Assembly (NCBI RefSeq): GCF_000525995.1
Contig: NZ_AODL01000007.1
Coordinates: 1 to 64,000, forward strand
Reading direction: 5' to 3'
Source of the DNA: Paenilisteria riparia FSL S10-1204
Lineage (GTDB): Bacteria > Bacillota > Bacilli > Lactobacillales > Listeriaceae
DNA: 64,000 bases
Of this stretch, positions 36,869 to 46,924 are shown in pieces. How positions within the stretch are numbered: the first letter of the stretch is position 1; every line of letters starts with the position of its first letter. The notes under the pieces are model-generated. The model worked only from the letters and a program-made list of their open reading frames with translations, was not told the DNA's origin and did no database searches. The translations under genes were made by a program, and so were the position numbers.

Positions 36869-39102
36869 TTATGGCAAAATTGTCGCTGTGGCTTGTGCAA
36901 TAACTCCATTGGAATTCAATGCCCTCACTATAAAGCTATCTCCAACGACTTGCATAGCAGCAAAACCGGAAACATAGATTCGGAAAGTTCCATCTGCATT
37001 TATTTGACCATAACGTAGTATCGTCCCAGCTTTATCGTAAACCGCAATTCGCTCTACATTTTTTTCTACAGCTCCAGTAATGTTCGCTTGACCTGCTCGA
37101 TAAGGATTTATCATTAAGGTTGATAATCCTTTTACAGTACCAGTTGCCACTTCACTGCGTTGCCCATGAACATCCGTTACAAATATTTCAAAATTAGTAC
37201 CTGCGACTTTGAGTGCTGCAATATCATTCGCATAAATTGCATATTTACCGTCTGCACTAATAGTTCCAATTTTAGTGACTTTACCATCAATTACCAACGT
37301 AACTCTCATTGCTCCTGCTGGTACAGTACCTCGGATATAGGTACCATTCGCAAAGTAATCATCAATCGTTGGTTTTGTTAGTTGGGCACTGATAACTGTT
37401 ACAACTACGGAGCACTCTCATCCTCTCCTTCTTTTTGAGTAATGGAAAGTTTCGTTCCCTCCACTTGAGATGGAATAGTTACTTCAAAATTCCCATCATT
37501 GTTCACTTGACCTGTTCCAATTTCTTGTCCTTTTACTTTTACGCTCACCGTAGCTCCAGGTTTACCTTTTCCGCTCACTTTCGTACTGTTGGCTGTCACA
37601 ATGTCAATATTACTTGGTGCGTCTAGGCCTTTTAATACCTGCGTTTCACTCACTACGCTATCCATTCCATTTTTAGTTTGACTAACAGCTAGTTTTTCAC
37701 CTTCGACAGTTCTCATAATGAGCAATTCGAACTTCCCTGCATCGTTTATGGTTGTTGTTCCTACCAGATTTCCTCCTGCTTTCACATGAAGCGTAGCTCC
37801 TGGGCTCCCATTTCCAGTTACTTTGACTCTCTCTCCAGAAATAATCGCTCGAAGTTCTGTAATTTTACCTAACTCAATCCCGTATCGTATACTGTCCTTG
37901 GTTTGATTTAAGCCAAGCGATGCGCGTACTTGTACGGTGTTCCCACCAATTAGTGCAGGCACATTCGCTGTCCATTGGCCTGTGAGTGGATCTGATTTCA
38001 CATTAGCAACAGGTGCTACTGCTCCTGTCCAAATAGCTATATCAGCACCTGGTGACGCTGTTCCAGATATAGTATTCATGCCTTCCTTCAATTCAGAAGT
38101 GACTTCTGGTACTTCTTGTCCCACAATAATCGTCGTGCTTTCACTGACGTCTTTCCCCTCTTCTTGCGTGACTTGTAATTCATTCCTCATTTTCTGTGCA
38201 GGTACCGTTACTTCGAAAGTGCCATTCTGAGCAACTGTCGCTGTTCCAATTTCCTGTCCACTTGATTGTACTCGTACTTTCGCTCCTTGTTTACCTGTTC
38301 CAGTTACTTTTGTTTCCTTACCTGAAACGGCGTTAACGGCTGGTTTTCCTATCCCTTCCACAACTTTTACGTAGAAATTCATAGCCCCTGTTGAACCGTT
38401 TATTCCAAATATTCTGCCATTCCATTTTTGTTGTACGCTAATAGAGTAACCTGGTGCTTGATTTACTATTGGCATTTCAAAATTTCCATCTTGGTCAACA
38501 ATCGCTGATGATTTCATCGGTCTGACTTGATTCCCAAGTTTTACTGCAAATGTCACTTCTACTTCAACGCCAGGGTATCCTCCTGTACCAGTTATAGTAG
38601 TCGTATTTGTTGTTGTTAGGTCAATGTTACTTTCTGTAAGTTTCGAAGGCCATAGTTCATAAATAGAAAAAGCGGGTCTTCCACCATTTGCTGAGGAAAT
38701 TGCATAATCTTCCAGCATTAAAATATGTCCCACCTCAAGCTCTGGAATAATAGCTTGCCATCTTCCATTCTCATCAACTGGTACTTTAGCAATATATCCT
38801 GAATCCAGCCCGTATTTGATAGTGACTTCCCCATCTGGTGTACTAATTCCTGAGATAGACGTACTCCCTAAACGAAATCCCTCAGTAATTTGTAAAGATT
38901 TATCGTCAGACATAGTAACATCTACAGACTCGATGAATGGAGCTTTGCTTGAGAATTTGTTCACCCCTGTAGATTTATTAGTGCTTTGGCTCATAATTTC
39001 GTTTTCTGCAGCTCGTACTTCTATTTCATTGTCTGTAAGGCCTAATGCTCCGCCTGTTGTAGCAGCTAATCCAGCCGCCCATAATAATGCTTTTTTCTTC
39101 AC
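36869..39102 (-). pseudogene. secreted Ig-repeat surface protein, frameshifted
   Basis: From ATG 39102 a signal peptide (1-31) and about eight 75-85 residue Ig-like repeats, each with a TKVSGKGKPGATVSVKVKGQ-like phrase and an NNDGNFEVTIP-like phrase. The frame ends at 37405 in EGEDESAP; the next frame resumes VVVTVISAQLTKPTIDDYFA and runs to 36869. One base added near 37408 gives about 744 residues. No LPXTG, GW or WxL anchor is seen. Repeats of this type are common in Listeria adhesins. Confidence 0.8.
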
Positions 39103-39391
39103 TTTTGTTCCTCCTCTTTTAACCTGAATATTCCTAATTATTCATTTAATTACCTGCAACCAGTTTTGACACATCATTCCCTTCCAACAGTCAATATATA
39201 TTGTAGTTTTCATTATAAGCTGTATTCTTTCATTTGCATGTAGATAAATTTTAGACTTTTTTTTATAATCCAGTATAAGCAAACGCTTACTATGCCATAT
39301 TTTTAAAATTAGCCGAGATCACTAGCAATGAACTGCTTTTTTTACATAAAAATAGCCTCGATCCGAATACTAATCTCGGACCAAAGCTATT

Positions 39392-40006
39392 CTAACCACT
39401 TATAGGAAATTCTCCGACGATAAACGTCACGTCATCTTCTGGTACATCAGCCACATTGCTTTCAATGCAATGTCCTGTCGCTTCAATTGAACCGCTTGCA
39501 AATAAATATTTCTTTACACCGCCAAGCACTAACCCGTCGGAATGCATTAAAAATTTCGAACCTGGCTTGTAATCAAATTTCTGCGTCCGAATTTTTTGCT
39601 TTCGACCAGAAAGAAATCCTGTCGATGAGATTGGAAACAATAATCTATCGTCATCACCCAATAAATAAAATCGGATATTGCCGATGCCACAATACGTCAG
39701 TTGTTTTTTGGCGAAATTCGCGTACCATATTGCTATCGCTGCGCCGCGAAGACCGCTAATCGCTTTGTTTGCTTCTGCCACAATATCTCTTAAATGCATC
39801 GAACTATGTGCATCAATTACTTCCGTCACTGCTTTAGCTGCCTTTTCCGCTTCTTTCCCGCTTCCAAGACCATCCACGAGCACACATAAAAGCCCTGATG
39901 CATCCTCTTTTATCAAAATCTGATCGCCACAATGTTTTTGCAAATGTTTCGCACGCTGGAAGACATACAAATCCACACCTACATTCGATTGTCCCGTCAC
40001 ATCCAT
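39392..40006 (-). CDS. rsbX: PP2C-type phosphatase RsbX
   Basis: A 204-residue Mn-dependent serine phosphatase that dephosphorylates RsbR/RsbS and closes the stress signal. CVLVDGLGSGKEAEKAAKAV near 48 is the metal motif; FLMHSDGLV near 150 the second. Its ATG follows the sigB stop directly (TAAATG). It is the last gene of the sigma-B operon. Confidence 0.93.
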   Translation of the reverse strand: MDVTGQSNVGVDLYVFQRAKHLQKHCGDQILIKEDASGLLCVLVDGLGSGKEAEKAAKAVTEVIDAHSSMHLRDIVAEANKAISGLRGAAIAIWYANFAKKQLTYCGIGNIRFYLLGDDDRLLFPISSTGFLSGRKQKIRTQKFDYKPGSKFLMHSDGLVLGGVKKYLFASGSIEATGHCIESNVADVPEDDVTFIVGEFPISG

Positions 40007-40813
40007 TTATTCTAAATCCTCATCTTGTAGTGCTGCTCGCAACTTCTTAATTGCCTGACGTTGAATGCGAGATACATGCATTTGCGAAATATCCAATAAA
40101 TCCCCAGTCTCTTTCTGACTGCGATTTTCAATAAACGTATACTGCAAAATTTTCTGTTCGCGTTCATCCAGAGCTGGCAAAACTTTCTCCAAAAGCATCC
40201 GTTGATTTACGCGTTCAAAGCCATCATCCTCACCACCAACAACATCCAGTAGCGTAATAGTACTTCCATCCGTATCTGCTTCGATGGAATGGTCTACAGA
40301 CAGAGCTTGATAGCTTTTCCCCATCTCCATTGCTTCTAAAATTTCTTCTTCGGTAGCCCCAATGAAATTAGCGATATCACTGATTTGCGGCGAACGTTGT
40401 AACTCCCGTGTCAACTCTTCTACCGCGTTTTTAATTTTTGGTCCAAGTTCTTTAATACGGCGAGGCACGTGTACGCTCCACGTTTTATCGCGTAAGAAAC
40501 GCTTGATTTCGCCAACAATCGTCGGAACCGCAAATGCTTCGAAACTCTTACCGAATGATGCATCATAACGACGAATAGCTCCGAGCAACCCGATATTGCC
40601 AACTTGAACTAAATCTTCATGAAATGATTTTCCTTGAGAATACTTGCGTGCAATAGATTCCACCAGGTTCTTATAGTGAACAACAAGTTCATACTGTGCG
40701 TCTTCATCTCCGTTTTCTTGATAATCACTAATCCATTTATAGACTTTTTCCTTTGCTTTTTCACGGGCTTCTTCTCTTGCCGCGAGCTCCTCAGGTCGAG
40801 ATAATTTTGGCAT
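40007..40813 (-). CDS. sigB: RNA polymerase general-stress sigma factor
   Basis: A 268-residue sigma-B of the SigF/SigG/SigB type, a few residues longer than usual. Regions: [18 protein letters not shown] near 66 (2.1-2.2), [19 protein letters not shown] near 92 (2.3-2.4) and [22 protein letters not shown] near 230 (4.2 helix-turn-helix). It overlaps rsbW by 23 bases. Confidence 0.97.
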   Translation of the reverse strand: MPKLSRPEELAAREEAREKAKEKVYKWISDYQENGDEDAQYELVVHYKNLVESIARKYSQGKSFHEDLVQVGNIGLLGAIRRYDASFGKSFEAFAVPTIVGEIKRFLRDKTWSVHVPRRIKELGPKIKNAVEELTRELQRSPQISDIANFIGATEEEILEAMEMGKSYQALSVDHSIEADTDGSTITLLDVVGGEDDGFERVNQRMLLEKVLPALDEREQKILQYTFIENRSQKETGDLLDISQMHVSRIQRQAIKKLRAALQDEDLE

Positions 40814-41264
40814 TCCCCTCCACCTGCTTTTCCTCTATATATTTAGTCATAACTACCGAAACACCACCATCATAGTGTAACTCTACGTCATCCATCAAAG
40901 CTTCAATTAAAAACAAACCTAAACCACCGACGCGCAACATGTCCGCATCTTCGTCTTCCTCATATGGCCCAATTTCCATTTTGCGTTTCTCCGCATCAAA
41001 GCTCTTGCCTTCATCCGTTACTGTCACTTCCAGCTTATCTTCATAAACTGCAAATGCAATTCGAATTTCACCAATATCATCTTCGTTAAACGCGTGCTTC
41101 ACCGCATTTGTAATTGCTTCGCTAATCGCGATTTTCAAATCTTCAATTGCTTCAAACGAAAAACCAATTCGGCTCGCAATGCCAGAAACCGTCAATCTTC
41201 CTAAACTCACAAACTCAGGCCTGGCTGGAATTTTTAGTTCAATCGTGTCATACGTTGTTGCCAT
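40791..41264 (-). CDS. rsbW: serine kinase and anti-sigma factor RsbW
   Basis: A 157-residue GHKL-fold kinase that binds sigma-B or phosphorylates Rsb[16 protein letters not shown] near 53-67 is the N box; [16 protein letters not shown] near 113 the G2 box. Overlaps rsbV and sigB by translational coupling. Confidence 0.96.
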   Translation of the reverse strand: MATTYDTIELKIPARPEFVSLGRLTVSGIASRIGFSFEAIEDLKIAISEAITNAVKHAFNEDDIGEIRIAFAVYEDKLEVTVTDEGKSFDAEKRKMEIGPYEEDEDADMLRVGGLGLFLIEALMDDVELHYDGGVSVVMTKYIEEKQVEGNAKIIST

Positions 41265-41592
41265 TCATTTCACCCTCTACATTTTTGATTTCGATAATAT
41301 CTGTTAAACCAGTAATTTCGAATAATCGATAAATCCGATCTGACAACCCAACAAGCTCCAATTCACTCTTTTTTGCTCGTAAACTTTTAAATACGCCTAC
41401 AAAAACACCCAAGCCAGTACTATCCATATAGGTTACACCTGCCAAATCAATCTGTACGTATATGCCCTCGCGTTTGTCAAAACTCCCTAACGCCTCTTTT
41501 AATTTCGGTGCCGTGTATGCATCAATCTCGCCGGCCACAACAACTTTCGCATGATTACTATCAGTCTCTCTAATCTCTACCTTGATATTCAT
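41248..41592 (-). CDS. rsbV: anti-anti-sigma factor RsbV
   Basis: A 114-residue STAS protein. [16 protein letters not shown] near 52-67 carries the Ser phosphorylated by RsbW. Start at the second ATG (41592) of a tandem pair after GAGGTGG; the track's longer reading is unlikely. Confidence 0.94.
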   Translation of the reverse strand: MNIKVEIRETDSNHAKVVVAGEIDAYTAPKLKEALGSFDKREGIYVQIDLAGVTYMDSTGLGVFVGVFKSLRAKKSELELVGLSDRIYRLFEITGLTDIIEIKNVEGEMNGNNV

Positions 41593-41629
41593 CATTCCAC
41601 CTCGTCCCATTTTTATATACCCAGAGTGT

Positions 41630-41655
41630 ATTCCCTGAATATCTTTATTCTAAAC
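41630..41655 (-). promoter_or_regulatory. sigma-B autoregulatory promoter upstream of rsbV
   Basis: Minus strand GTTTAG (41650-41655) and GGGAAT (41630-41635), spacer 14, match the sigma-B consensus (GTTT-N14/15-GGGWAW). It overlaps the rsbU stop and drives rsbV-rsbW-sigB-rsbX, as known for B. subtilis and L. monocytogenes. Confidence 0.85.
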
Positions 41656-42663
41656 GCGCTTTAAGCAAATTAATGTGAAATCATCGCGCAGTTCGTATTC
41701 CTGCATCTTGCATAAATACTCGTATACTTCTTTGACTAGTTTCTGTGGTGGCAAATCAATCCGCTCTTCAAAGACAGTTATCAAATCCTCACGTTCAATG
41801 AAACCGTCCAGAGTACGTGTTTCAGTAACGCCGTCTGACATAATGAAAATCATATCGTCTTTAGCAACAGCTTTCTCAAATCCACGATAGGTCGCGTCTG
41901 GATCGATACCAAGCGGTAAACCACGTGCATACAAGTCGGTAAAACTTCTCGTTTTTGCATCGAAATAAAGTCCTACTTCATGACCTGCTGATGCGAATTC
42001 AAACAGATGATTTGATGTGTCGTATAGACCGTAAAACATTGTGATAAACATATTGTCATCAATGTTTGTCTCAGCTACCGCGTTTAGGTTTTGCAACATT
42101 TCGCTTGGTGTCTTTGCGGAACCACTGTAATTATCGGAGGCATATTTTAGCATCGACATACTGAATGCAGCTGGAATTCCTTTTCCGATAACATCGGCTA
42201 GTGTAACGCTAATTTTGTCATCGCCTTCTTGCATAAAGCTGTAGTAATCCCCACTCATTTGACGCATTGGTACACTTACTGCACCGACTTCAAGCCCTGC
42301 TACTTTTGGCAATTCTGATTTCATCATCATTTTTTGCATATCTTCTGCTTGAGCAATTTCGCGGCGTAATGCTTGTTGCTCTGTTCGCAAGCTAAGATGT
42401 TCCATATAAGCCAGACCGTAGCCGACCATCATTTCTAGCAATACATCGAATGAAGACGAAATATATTCTGGTAAGTCCGAGTCATATTCTTCCAAAATCG
42501 CTCGATGCAAATTCACAATTTCTTCTGGCGATATTTGTTTTTCCATCGCCTCGCGTGTCAGTTTTTCGCAATTGTATAAAACACCTTCATCCTGTTGCTT
42601 CAAATACGTCAAAACAATTTCGCGATATTTCTCCCTAAACAGCAAACTCTCTCTACTTTCCAT
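41650..42663 (-). CDS. rsbU: PP2C phosphatase RsbU
   Basis: A 337-residue phosphatase that dephosphorylates RsbV-P when activated by RsbT. N-terminal helical RsbT-binding domain (1-85), coiled linker (AQAEDMQKMMMKSELP near 104), then SpoIIE-type PP2C domain with MSGDYYSF near 134, LADVIGKGIPAAFSMS near 151 and IMSDGVTETR near 278. Confidence 0.95.
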   Translation of the reverse strand: MESRESLLFREKYREIVLTYLKQQDEGVLYNCEKLTREAMEKQISPEEIVNLHRAILEEYDSDLPEYISSSFDVLLEMMVGYGLAYMEHLSLRTEQQALRREIAQAEDMQKMMMKSELPKVAGLEVGAVSVPMRQMSGDYYSFMQEGDDKISVTLADVIGKGIPAAFSMSMLKYASDNYSGSAKTPSEMLQNLNAVAETNIDDNMFITMFYGLYDTSNHLFEFASAGHEVGLYFDAKTRSFTDLYARGLPLGIDPDATYRGFEKAVAKDDMIFIMSDGVTETRTLDGFIEREDLITVFEERIDLPPQKLVKEVYEYLCKMQEYELRDDFTLICLKRV

Positions 42664-42675
42664 CTTGTGTCCTCC

Positions 42676-43086
42676 CTAGCGGACCCACTTTTGTGTTGTA
42701 ATGATTGTCCCCTTTGTGCCTTCTTCGATACTTGATACAAGGTCAAACGTGTCCATTAGGCGTTTTACACCTGGTAATCCTGCACCTAGTCCTCCAGAAG
42801 TTGTATAACCATCTTGCATCACTTGCCTTACATCATGGATACCCGGACCTTGGTCCTTCGCAATAATTTTCAGTCCATCTTTTCCTGTTTCTGTCATCTT
42901 TTCAATACAAATCTCCCCAGTTCCCGCATAAAGAAAAATATTTCGAGCAAGTTCGCTAATTGCAGTCGTTATTCTTGCTTGATCTACTGTGCCAAAGCCG
43001 ATTTCTTTAGATACTTTCCTTCCTAACTGGCGAGCAGCGACTATGTCCCACTCATTGATAATCTTGACACAGGATTGGAATTCCAT
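42676..43086 (-). CDS. rsbT: switch kinase RsbT
   Basis: A 136-residue GHKL kinase that phosphorylates RsbS and RsbR and then activates RsbU. ISELARNIFLYAGTG near 43-57 is the N box and GLGAGLPGVKRLMDTF near 96 the G box. Confidence 0.95.
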   Translation of the reverse strand: MEFQSCVKIINEWDIVAARQLGRKVSKEIGFGTVDQARITTAISELARNIFLYAGTGEICIEKMTETGKDGLKIIAKDQGPGIHDVRQVMQDGYTTSGGLGAGLPGVKRLMDTFDLVSSIEEGTKGTIITTQKWVR

Positions 43087-43088
43087 CT

Positions 43089-43445
43089 CTATTCCCCCAA
43101 TTCCTGTTTTAATTTATCCAAACCACTTTCTAGGTCCATCGCGGAAAGGACACCTTCAAATGTAATACCTAATTCTACTAATGTAATCGCGACTGCTGGT
43201 TGGATTCCCGTCACAACCACCATCGCCCCCATAAGACGAGACATACTGACAACATCACCTAAAATTTTGGCAATGAAAGAGTCGATAAAATCTATAGATG
43301 TAATATCAATCACTACGCCTCTTGCGGATGTCGCATGAATTTTGGCAAGCAAATCTTCTTGAAATTCAACTGCCGTTTGATCATCAAGCTCACTCTGGAT
43401 GGAAATTAATAGACATTCTCCCAATTTCAGAATCGGAATTCCCAT
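43089..43445 (-). CDS. rsbS: stressosome STAS protein RsbS
   Basis: A 118-residue single-STAS stressosome scaffold, [20 protein letters not shown], with [16 protein letters not shown] near 50-65 carrying the Ser that RsbT phosphorylates. Confidence 0.95.
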   Translation of the reverse strand: MGIPILKLGECLLISIQSELDDQTAVEFQEDLLAKIHATSARGVVIDITSIDFIDSFIAKILGDVVSMSRLMGAMVVVTGIQPAVAITLVELGITFEGVLSAMDLESGLDKLKQELGE

Positions 43446-43449
43446 TCTC

Positions 43450-44283
43450 TCACTCCTCTTTTTCTACTATCTCTCTATGAGTCATCGCGAGTGCTTTCTC
43501 CATGCCTTTTTTCATCGTGCTAGTAGTAATGACTTGATCAAGTTCAATTCCTAAGTTCACAATAGTTTGCGCAATCTCTGGCCTTATACCCACGAGCATT
43601 GCTTGGCAACCTACAAGTCGGACTGCATCGGATGCTTGAATAATGTGATGCGCTACCATCGTGTCAACGATTGGAACACCCGTGATGTCAATTAATACAA
43701 CATCGGATCTATGTTTCACAACACCAATTAATAAGTTTTCCATAATTAGCTTTGCGCGCTCCGTATCAATCGTACCAATTAGTGGCATCACAGAAATACC
43801 ATCAAAAATTGGTAGTAACGGGGCCGATAACTCTTGTAATGCTGTTTTTTGAACGGATACCGTCTTTTCCCAAGAATCCGCGTACGCATTTACTACGACG
43901 CTGTACATGGCAGATAGCCAATTCTCAAAATGATAATAAGCATCATCGTCAGCATTCGCCATATTGAAAACGCCCTGCTTTTTCATTTCGGTGTAAACAA
44001 TCAACCCAAAATTCCGAAGTCCTTTTGTCACAAAATGAACAGACCATCCAAGATCCACTACTTTCTGAGCAAAACCATCTAGTTTTTCATTGAAAGAACC
44101 ATCTTTAGAGCCTAGTACGTTAGCTACAATTAAATCTAAAAACTCCCTACTTGTATCTTCATATAATAAATCACTCGTCACTAGCAAAATCGCTGGGTCG
44201 GCTTGCACTGTCATTTCTTCCATCCATCTGCTCAGTAACAAATCTTTATTTGTATGAATAAAATTCGCAAAATCTCTATACAT
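43450..44283 (-). CDS. rsbR: stressosome sensor RsbR
   Basis: A 277-residue protein: non-haem globin-like sensor domain (1-140), helical linker, then STAS domain with [18 protein letters not shown] near 192, the two phosphorylated Thr sites. [20 protein letters not shown] matches the family start; ATG 44283 is chosen over the longer reading. Confidence 0.93.
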   Translation of the reverse strand: MYRDFANFIHTNKDLLLSRWMEEMTVQADPAILLVTSDLLYEDTSREFLDLIVANVLGSKDGSFNEKLDGFAQKVVDLGWSVHFVTKGLRNFGLIVYTEMKKQGVFNMANADDDAYYHFENWLSAMYSVVVNAYADSWEKTVSVQKTALQELSAPLLPIFDGISVMPLIGTIDTERAKLIMENLLIGVVKHRSDVVLIDITGVPIVDTMVAHHIIQASDAVRLVGCQAMLVGIRPEIAQTIVNLGIELDQVITTSTMKKGMEKALAMTHREIVEKEE

Positions 44284-44344
44284 CTTTATTCTTCCAACCT
44301 TTCGTCTTGATTGAAACGTAACAAGTACGATTGCAACGGCCTCT

Positions 44345-44425
44345 TTCGTAAAAAAAGAGACACGAGAAAAGCAATGGGGAAAGAGCAATGGGGTTTGCCA
44401 CAGCCTAAGAAGCTTTTCTCATGTC
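44345..44425 (-). terminator. attenuator-like terminator in the rsbR leader
   Basis: Minus-strand GACATGAGAAAAGC and GCTTTTCTCGTGTC flank a 39-base loop, followed by TCTTTTTTTA. It lies between mazF and rsbR, upstream of the rsbR start, and so could end mazEF transcripts or attenuate rsbR expression. A possible promoter upstream is TTGAAT (44492-44497) and TATACG (44468-44473), spacer 18. Confidence 0.6.
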
Positions 44426-44560
44426 GGTTACTTAAAAGCCAGACATTTCTATTCTAAACTCAAGTATCGTATAATATGTAATCCTTATTCTATTCAATTT
44501 TTTTTTGCGAAACTTTATACTTGCCTAACTCATCATTTTAGTAAAGCTTCTTTTATAATA

Positions 44561-44950
44561 TTATGTAAGAGACATGTTAGCTTTACCAACAAATATTTGC
44601 AATTTTAAAAAATCTACTAAACCCATACTGATTTCTAACGCACGATTCACTTGATTCATCAACTGACTGTCTAAATGTGTAATCTTATCCGTTAGACGCT
44701 GCTTATCAATTGTTCTAACTTGTTCCAGCAAAATAACGGAATCGCGATCGAAACCATGTTTCTGAGCTGCCTCAACGTGGGTCGGCAATTTGGCTTTAGA
44801 AATCTTTGCCGTAATTGCCGCCACGATGACAGTAGGACTAAATCGATTGCCAATATCGTTTTGAATGATGAGAACTGGCCGTATTCCCCCTTGTTCACTT
44901 CCAACAACAGGAGATAAGTCCGCGTAGTATACATCTCCACGCTTCACCAT
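44561..44950 (-). CDS. mazF: endoribonuclease toxin MazF (NdoA) with extended C-terminus
   Basis: A 129-residue PemK/MazF toxin, [20 protein letters not shown] at the start and [19 protein letters not shown] after. Homologues end in VDF-stop; here the codon after GLVDF is [15 protein letters not shown]. Removing one T of the 6-base run at 44607-44612 restores VDF-stop, so the tail is likely an indel product. The track's GTG start at 44962 directly abuts the ribosome site; ATG 44950 is preferred. Confidence 0.9.
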   Translation of the reverse strand: MVKRGDVYYADLSPVVGSEQGGIRPVLIIQNDIGNRFSPTVIVAAITAKISKAKLPTHVEAAQKHGFDRDSVILLEQVRTIDKQRLTDKITHLDSQLMNQVNRALEISMGLVDFLKLQIFVGKANMSLT

Positions 44951-44958
44951 TAGCTCAT

Positions 44959-45237
44959 TCACCCTCCTAAAACTTGTAAATTTTTATCTTCGGCTTCCGA
45001 TTCCACATGTGTGCATTCACATGCAATCGAAAAGTTGATAGAAGCCATCTCAGTATATCCACGTTCCATTTCGTCACGCAAATCGCGTGCTTTCTTTTGA
45101 CGTAAAAACTGTTGTGTTGCCTCCATAATCATTTCACTCCGCCCCATTTTTTCTTTTGCCCGAGCCTCGTCTAGCTCCTCCAATAATTGCTGCGTCATTT
45201 CTACCCAGATTTCTGTCGTGTCTTGTTTTTCTAACAC
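44959..45237 (-). CDS. mazE: antitoxin MazE (NdoAI)
   Basis: A 92-residue ribbon-helix-helix antitoxin ([20 protein letters not shown], then [19 protein letters not shown] near 30-48) whose acidic tail inhibits MazF. GTG start after GGGGGTG. Immediately upstream of mazF, and downstream of alr by about 215 bases. Confidence 0.92.
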   Translation of the reverse strand: MLEKQDTTEIWVEMTQQLLEELDEARAKEKMGRSEMIMEATQQFLRQKKARDLRDEMERGYTEMASINFSIACECTHVESEAEDKNLQVLGG

Positions 45238-45452
45238 GCGTCACACCCCCAGCTGTGCATTACTCTATAACATATATATCGTAACACTATCAGGACGCAA
45301 TGGAAAGGCTTTTCGGAGTGATTTTCTTCAAAAATACGCTATTAGACCCGATTCCCTAAAAAGCAAGTTAGACTGAATACCTAACAGTTAGGAAATATGA
45401 TGTGTACTTTTTCATTATAATTCTTAATTTAAAACTATGCACGTAAAAAACC

Positions 45453-46550
45453 TCAAAGAATGTATTTTTTTGGAACGCGTTCCGAAATTAAGCATGTTAC
45501 TTCATAATTAATCGTCCCTAAATGGCTTGCTGCCTCATCTGCCGTGTTTGGTTCGCCGATTAAGGTCACTTTCGTACCAGTCGGATAATATCGCGGTAAA
45601 CGAATTATACATTGGTCCATACAAACTCGGCCAATCACTGGCATCCGCTCGCCATCGATGGATACTTCAAACCCTGAATAAGCACGAATAAAACCATCCG
45701 CGTAGCCAACTGGCAATGTAGCGACCCATTCCTGAGACTTGCGTTCATAGGTGGCGCCGTAACTTACACAATCGCCAGCCGCAAGCTCTTTCACCTGCAC
45801 AATTTCGGTATAAAAAGATAACGCCGGGCGTAACGCAAATGGCAAAACTGGCGCAATTTCTAGTGAAGGTGTCAATCCGTACATCGAAATGCCAAACCGA
45901 ACCGCGTCAAAGTCATGCTGATTTTGTAACAATGCCGCTGCACTATTCGCACAATGTATAATCGCTGGACGTTCTTTAAGCGAAGCAACCACTTCCTTAA
46001 AACAGCCTAGCTGCTTCTCAAAATACGACGTCTCCAGCTGGTCCGCCGTTGCAAAATGCGTAAATATACCTTCAAAAACGAGATCCTGACGCTTCGCAAT
46101 CTCGTCCTCCACATCACGTACCGCATCAAACGACCTGACGCCAAGCCGCCCCATTCCCGTATCTACTTTCAAATGAATTCGTAAAGGTATTTTTAGTTCT
46201 GGCAATTGGCGCAACCAATCCACATCAAAAACCGTCACCGAAATCTGCTTTTCTGCAGCTAGCTTCGCGTATTCTAAAGGAACTGCTCCCATCACCAAAA
46301 CTAGCTCATCAAACCCAGCTTCCCGAAGTGCCAACGCCTCATCCAAAATGGCGACACAAAAGCCTCTTGCTCCAGCATCTTTGGCTATATGAGCAACTTC
46401 AAGCATACCATGGCCATACGCATCGGCCTTCACAACCGCCAACAAATCCACCTTCTCTGGCAAATGGCGCCGTTCATTCTCAATATTAGCACGAATATTA
46501 GCACGATTAATTTCCACCCATGTTGGCCGGTGCCATCCCGTTACCGCCAT
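45453..46550 (-). CDS. alr: alanine racemase
   Basis: A 365-residue PLP enzyme converting L-Ala to D-Ala for cell-wall synthesis. [13 protein letters not shown] near 36-48 (PLP Lys), [12 protein letters not shown] near 221 and SYGATYERK near 262 (catalytic Tyr) with [11 protein letters not shown] near 310. It overlaps the acpS stop by 10 bases. Confidence 0.96.
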   Translation of the reverse strand: MAVTGWHRPTWVEINRANIRANIENERRHLPEKVDLLAVVKADAYGHGMLEVAHIAKDAGARGFCVAILDEALALREAGFDELVLVMGAVPLEYAKLAAEKQISVTVFDVDWLRQLPELKIPLRIHLKVDTGMGRLGVRSFDAVRDVEDEIAKRQDLVFEGIFTHFATADQLETSYFEKQLGCFKEVVASLKERPAIIHCANSAAALLQNQHDFDAVRFGISMYGLTPSLEIAPVLPFALRPALSFYTEIVQVKELAAGDCVSYGATYERKSQEWVATLPVGYADGFIRAYSGFEVSIDGERMPVIGRVCMDQCIIRLPRYYPTGTKVTLIGEPNTADEAASHLGTINYEVTCLISERVPKKYIL

Positions 46551-46924
46551 TCTTTCTGCCCCCTGTCCACTTCCTCAATAATAACCTGCGCCGCAGCACT
46601 CCGTCCTGTATGTGTAATACTTACAAACACTCGCTCATCCAAGCGTTTTGGTTGCGTTAAAACTGGGCGCCCGTTAGGTAATGTCAGCACTTCCACATCT
46701 GTAAAATTTAACTCTTTCCCAAAACCAGTCCCATTCGCCTTCGCATATGCTTCCTTCGCAGAAAACCGTCCTGCCAAAAACTCAACTTGACGCGAACCAC
46801 TATATTTGGCAAACAGTTTCTGTTCCTCCGTCGTTAAAACCCGTTCTACAAATCGCGGATTCTTTTCTAACACTTGCTTTACACGGTCCAAATCAATCAT
46901 ATCTAACCCCACGCCCTTAATCAT
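46541..46924 (-). CDS. acpS: holo-[acyl-carrier-protein] synthase
   Basis: A 127-residue phosphopantetheinyl transferase that activates [17 protein letters not shown] at the start carries the first metal Asp; [15 protein letters not shown] near 49 the Glu; [11 protein letters not shown] near 107 the substrate site. Overlaps hemY stop (ATGA). Confidence 0.95.
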   Translation of the reverse strand: MIKGVGLDMIDLDRVKQVLEKNPRFVERVLTTEEQKLFAKYSGSRQVEFLAGRFSAKEAYAKANGTGFGKELNFTDVEVLTLPNGRPVLTQPKRLDERVFVSITHTGRSAAAQVIIEEVDRGQKEWR

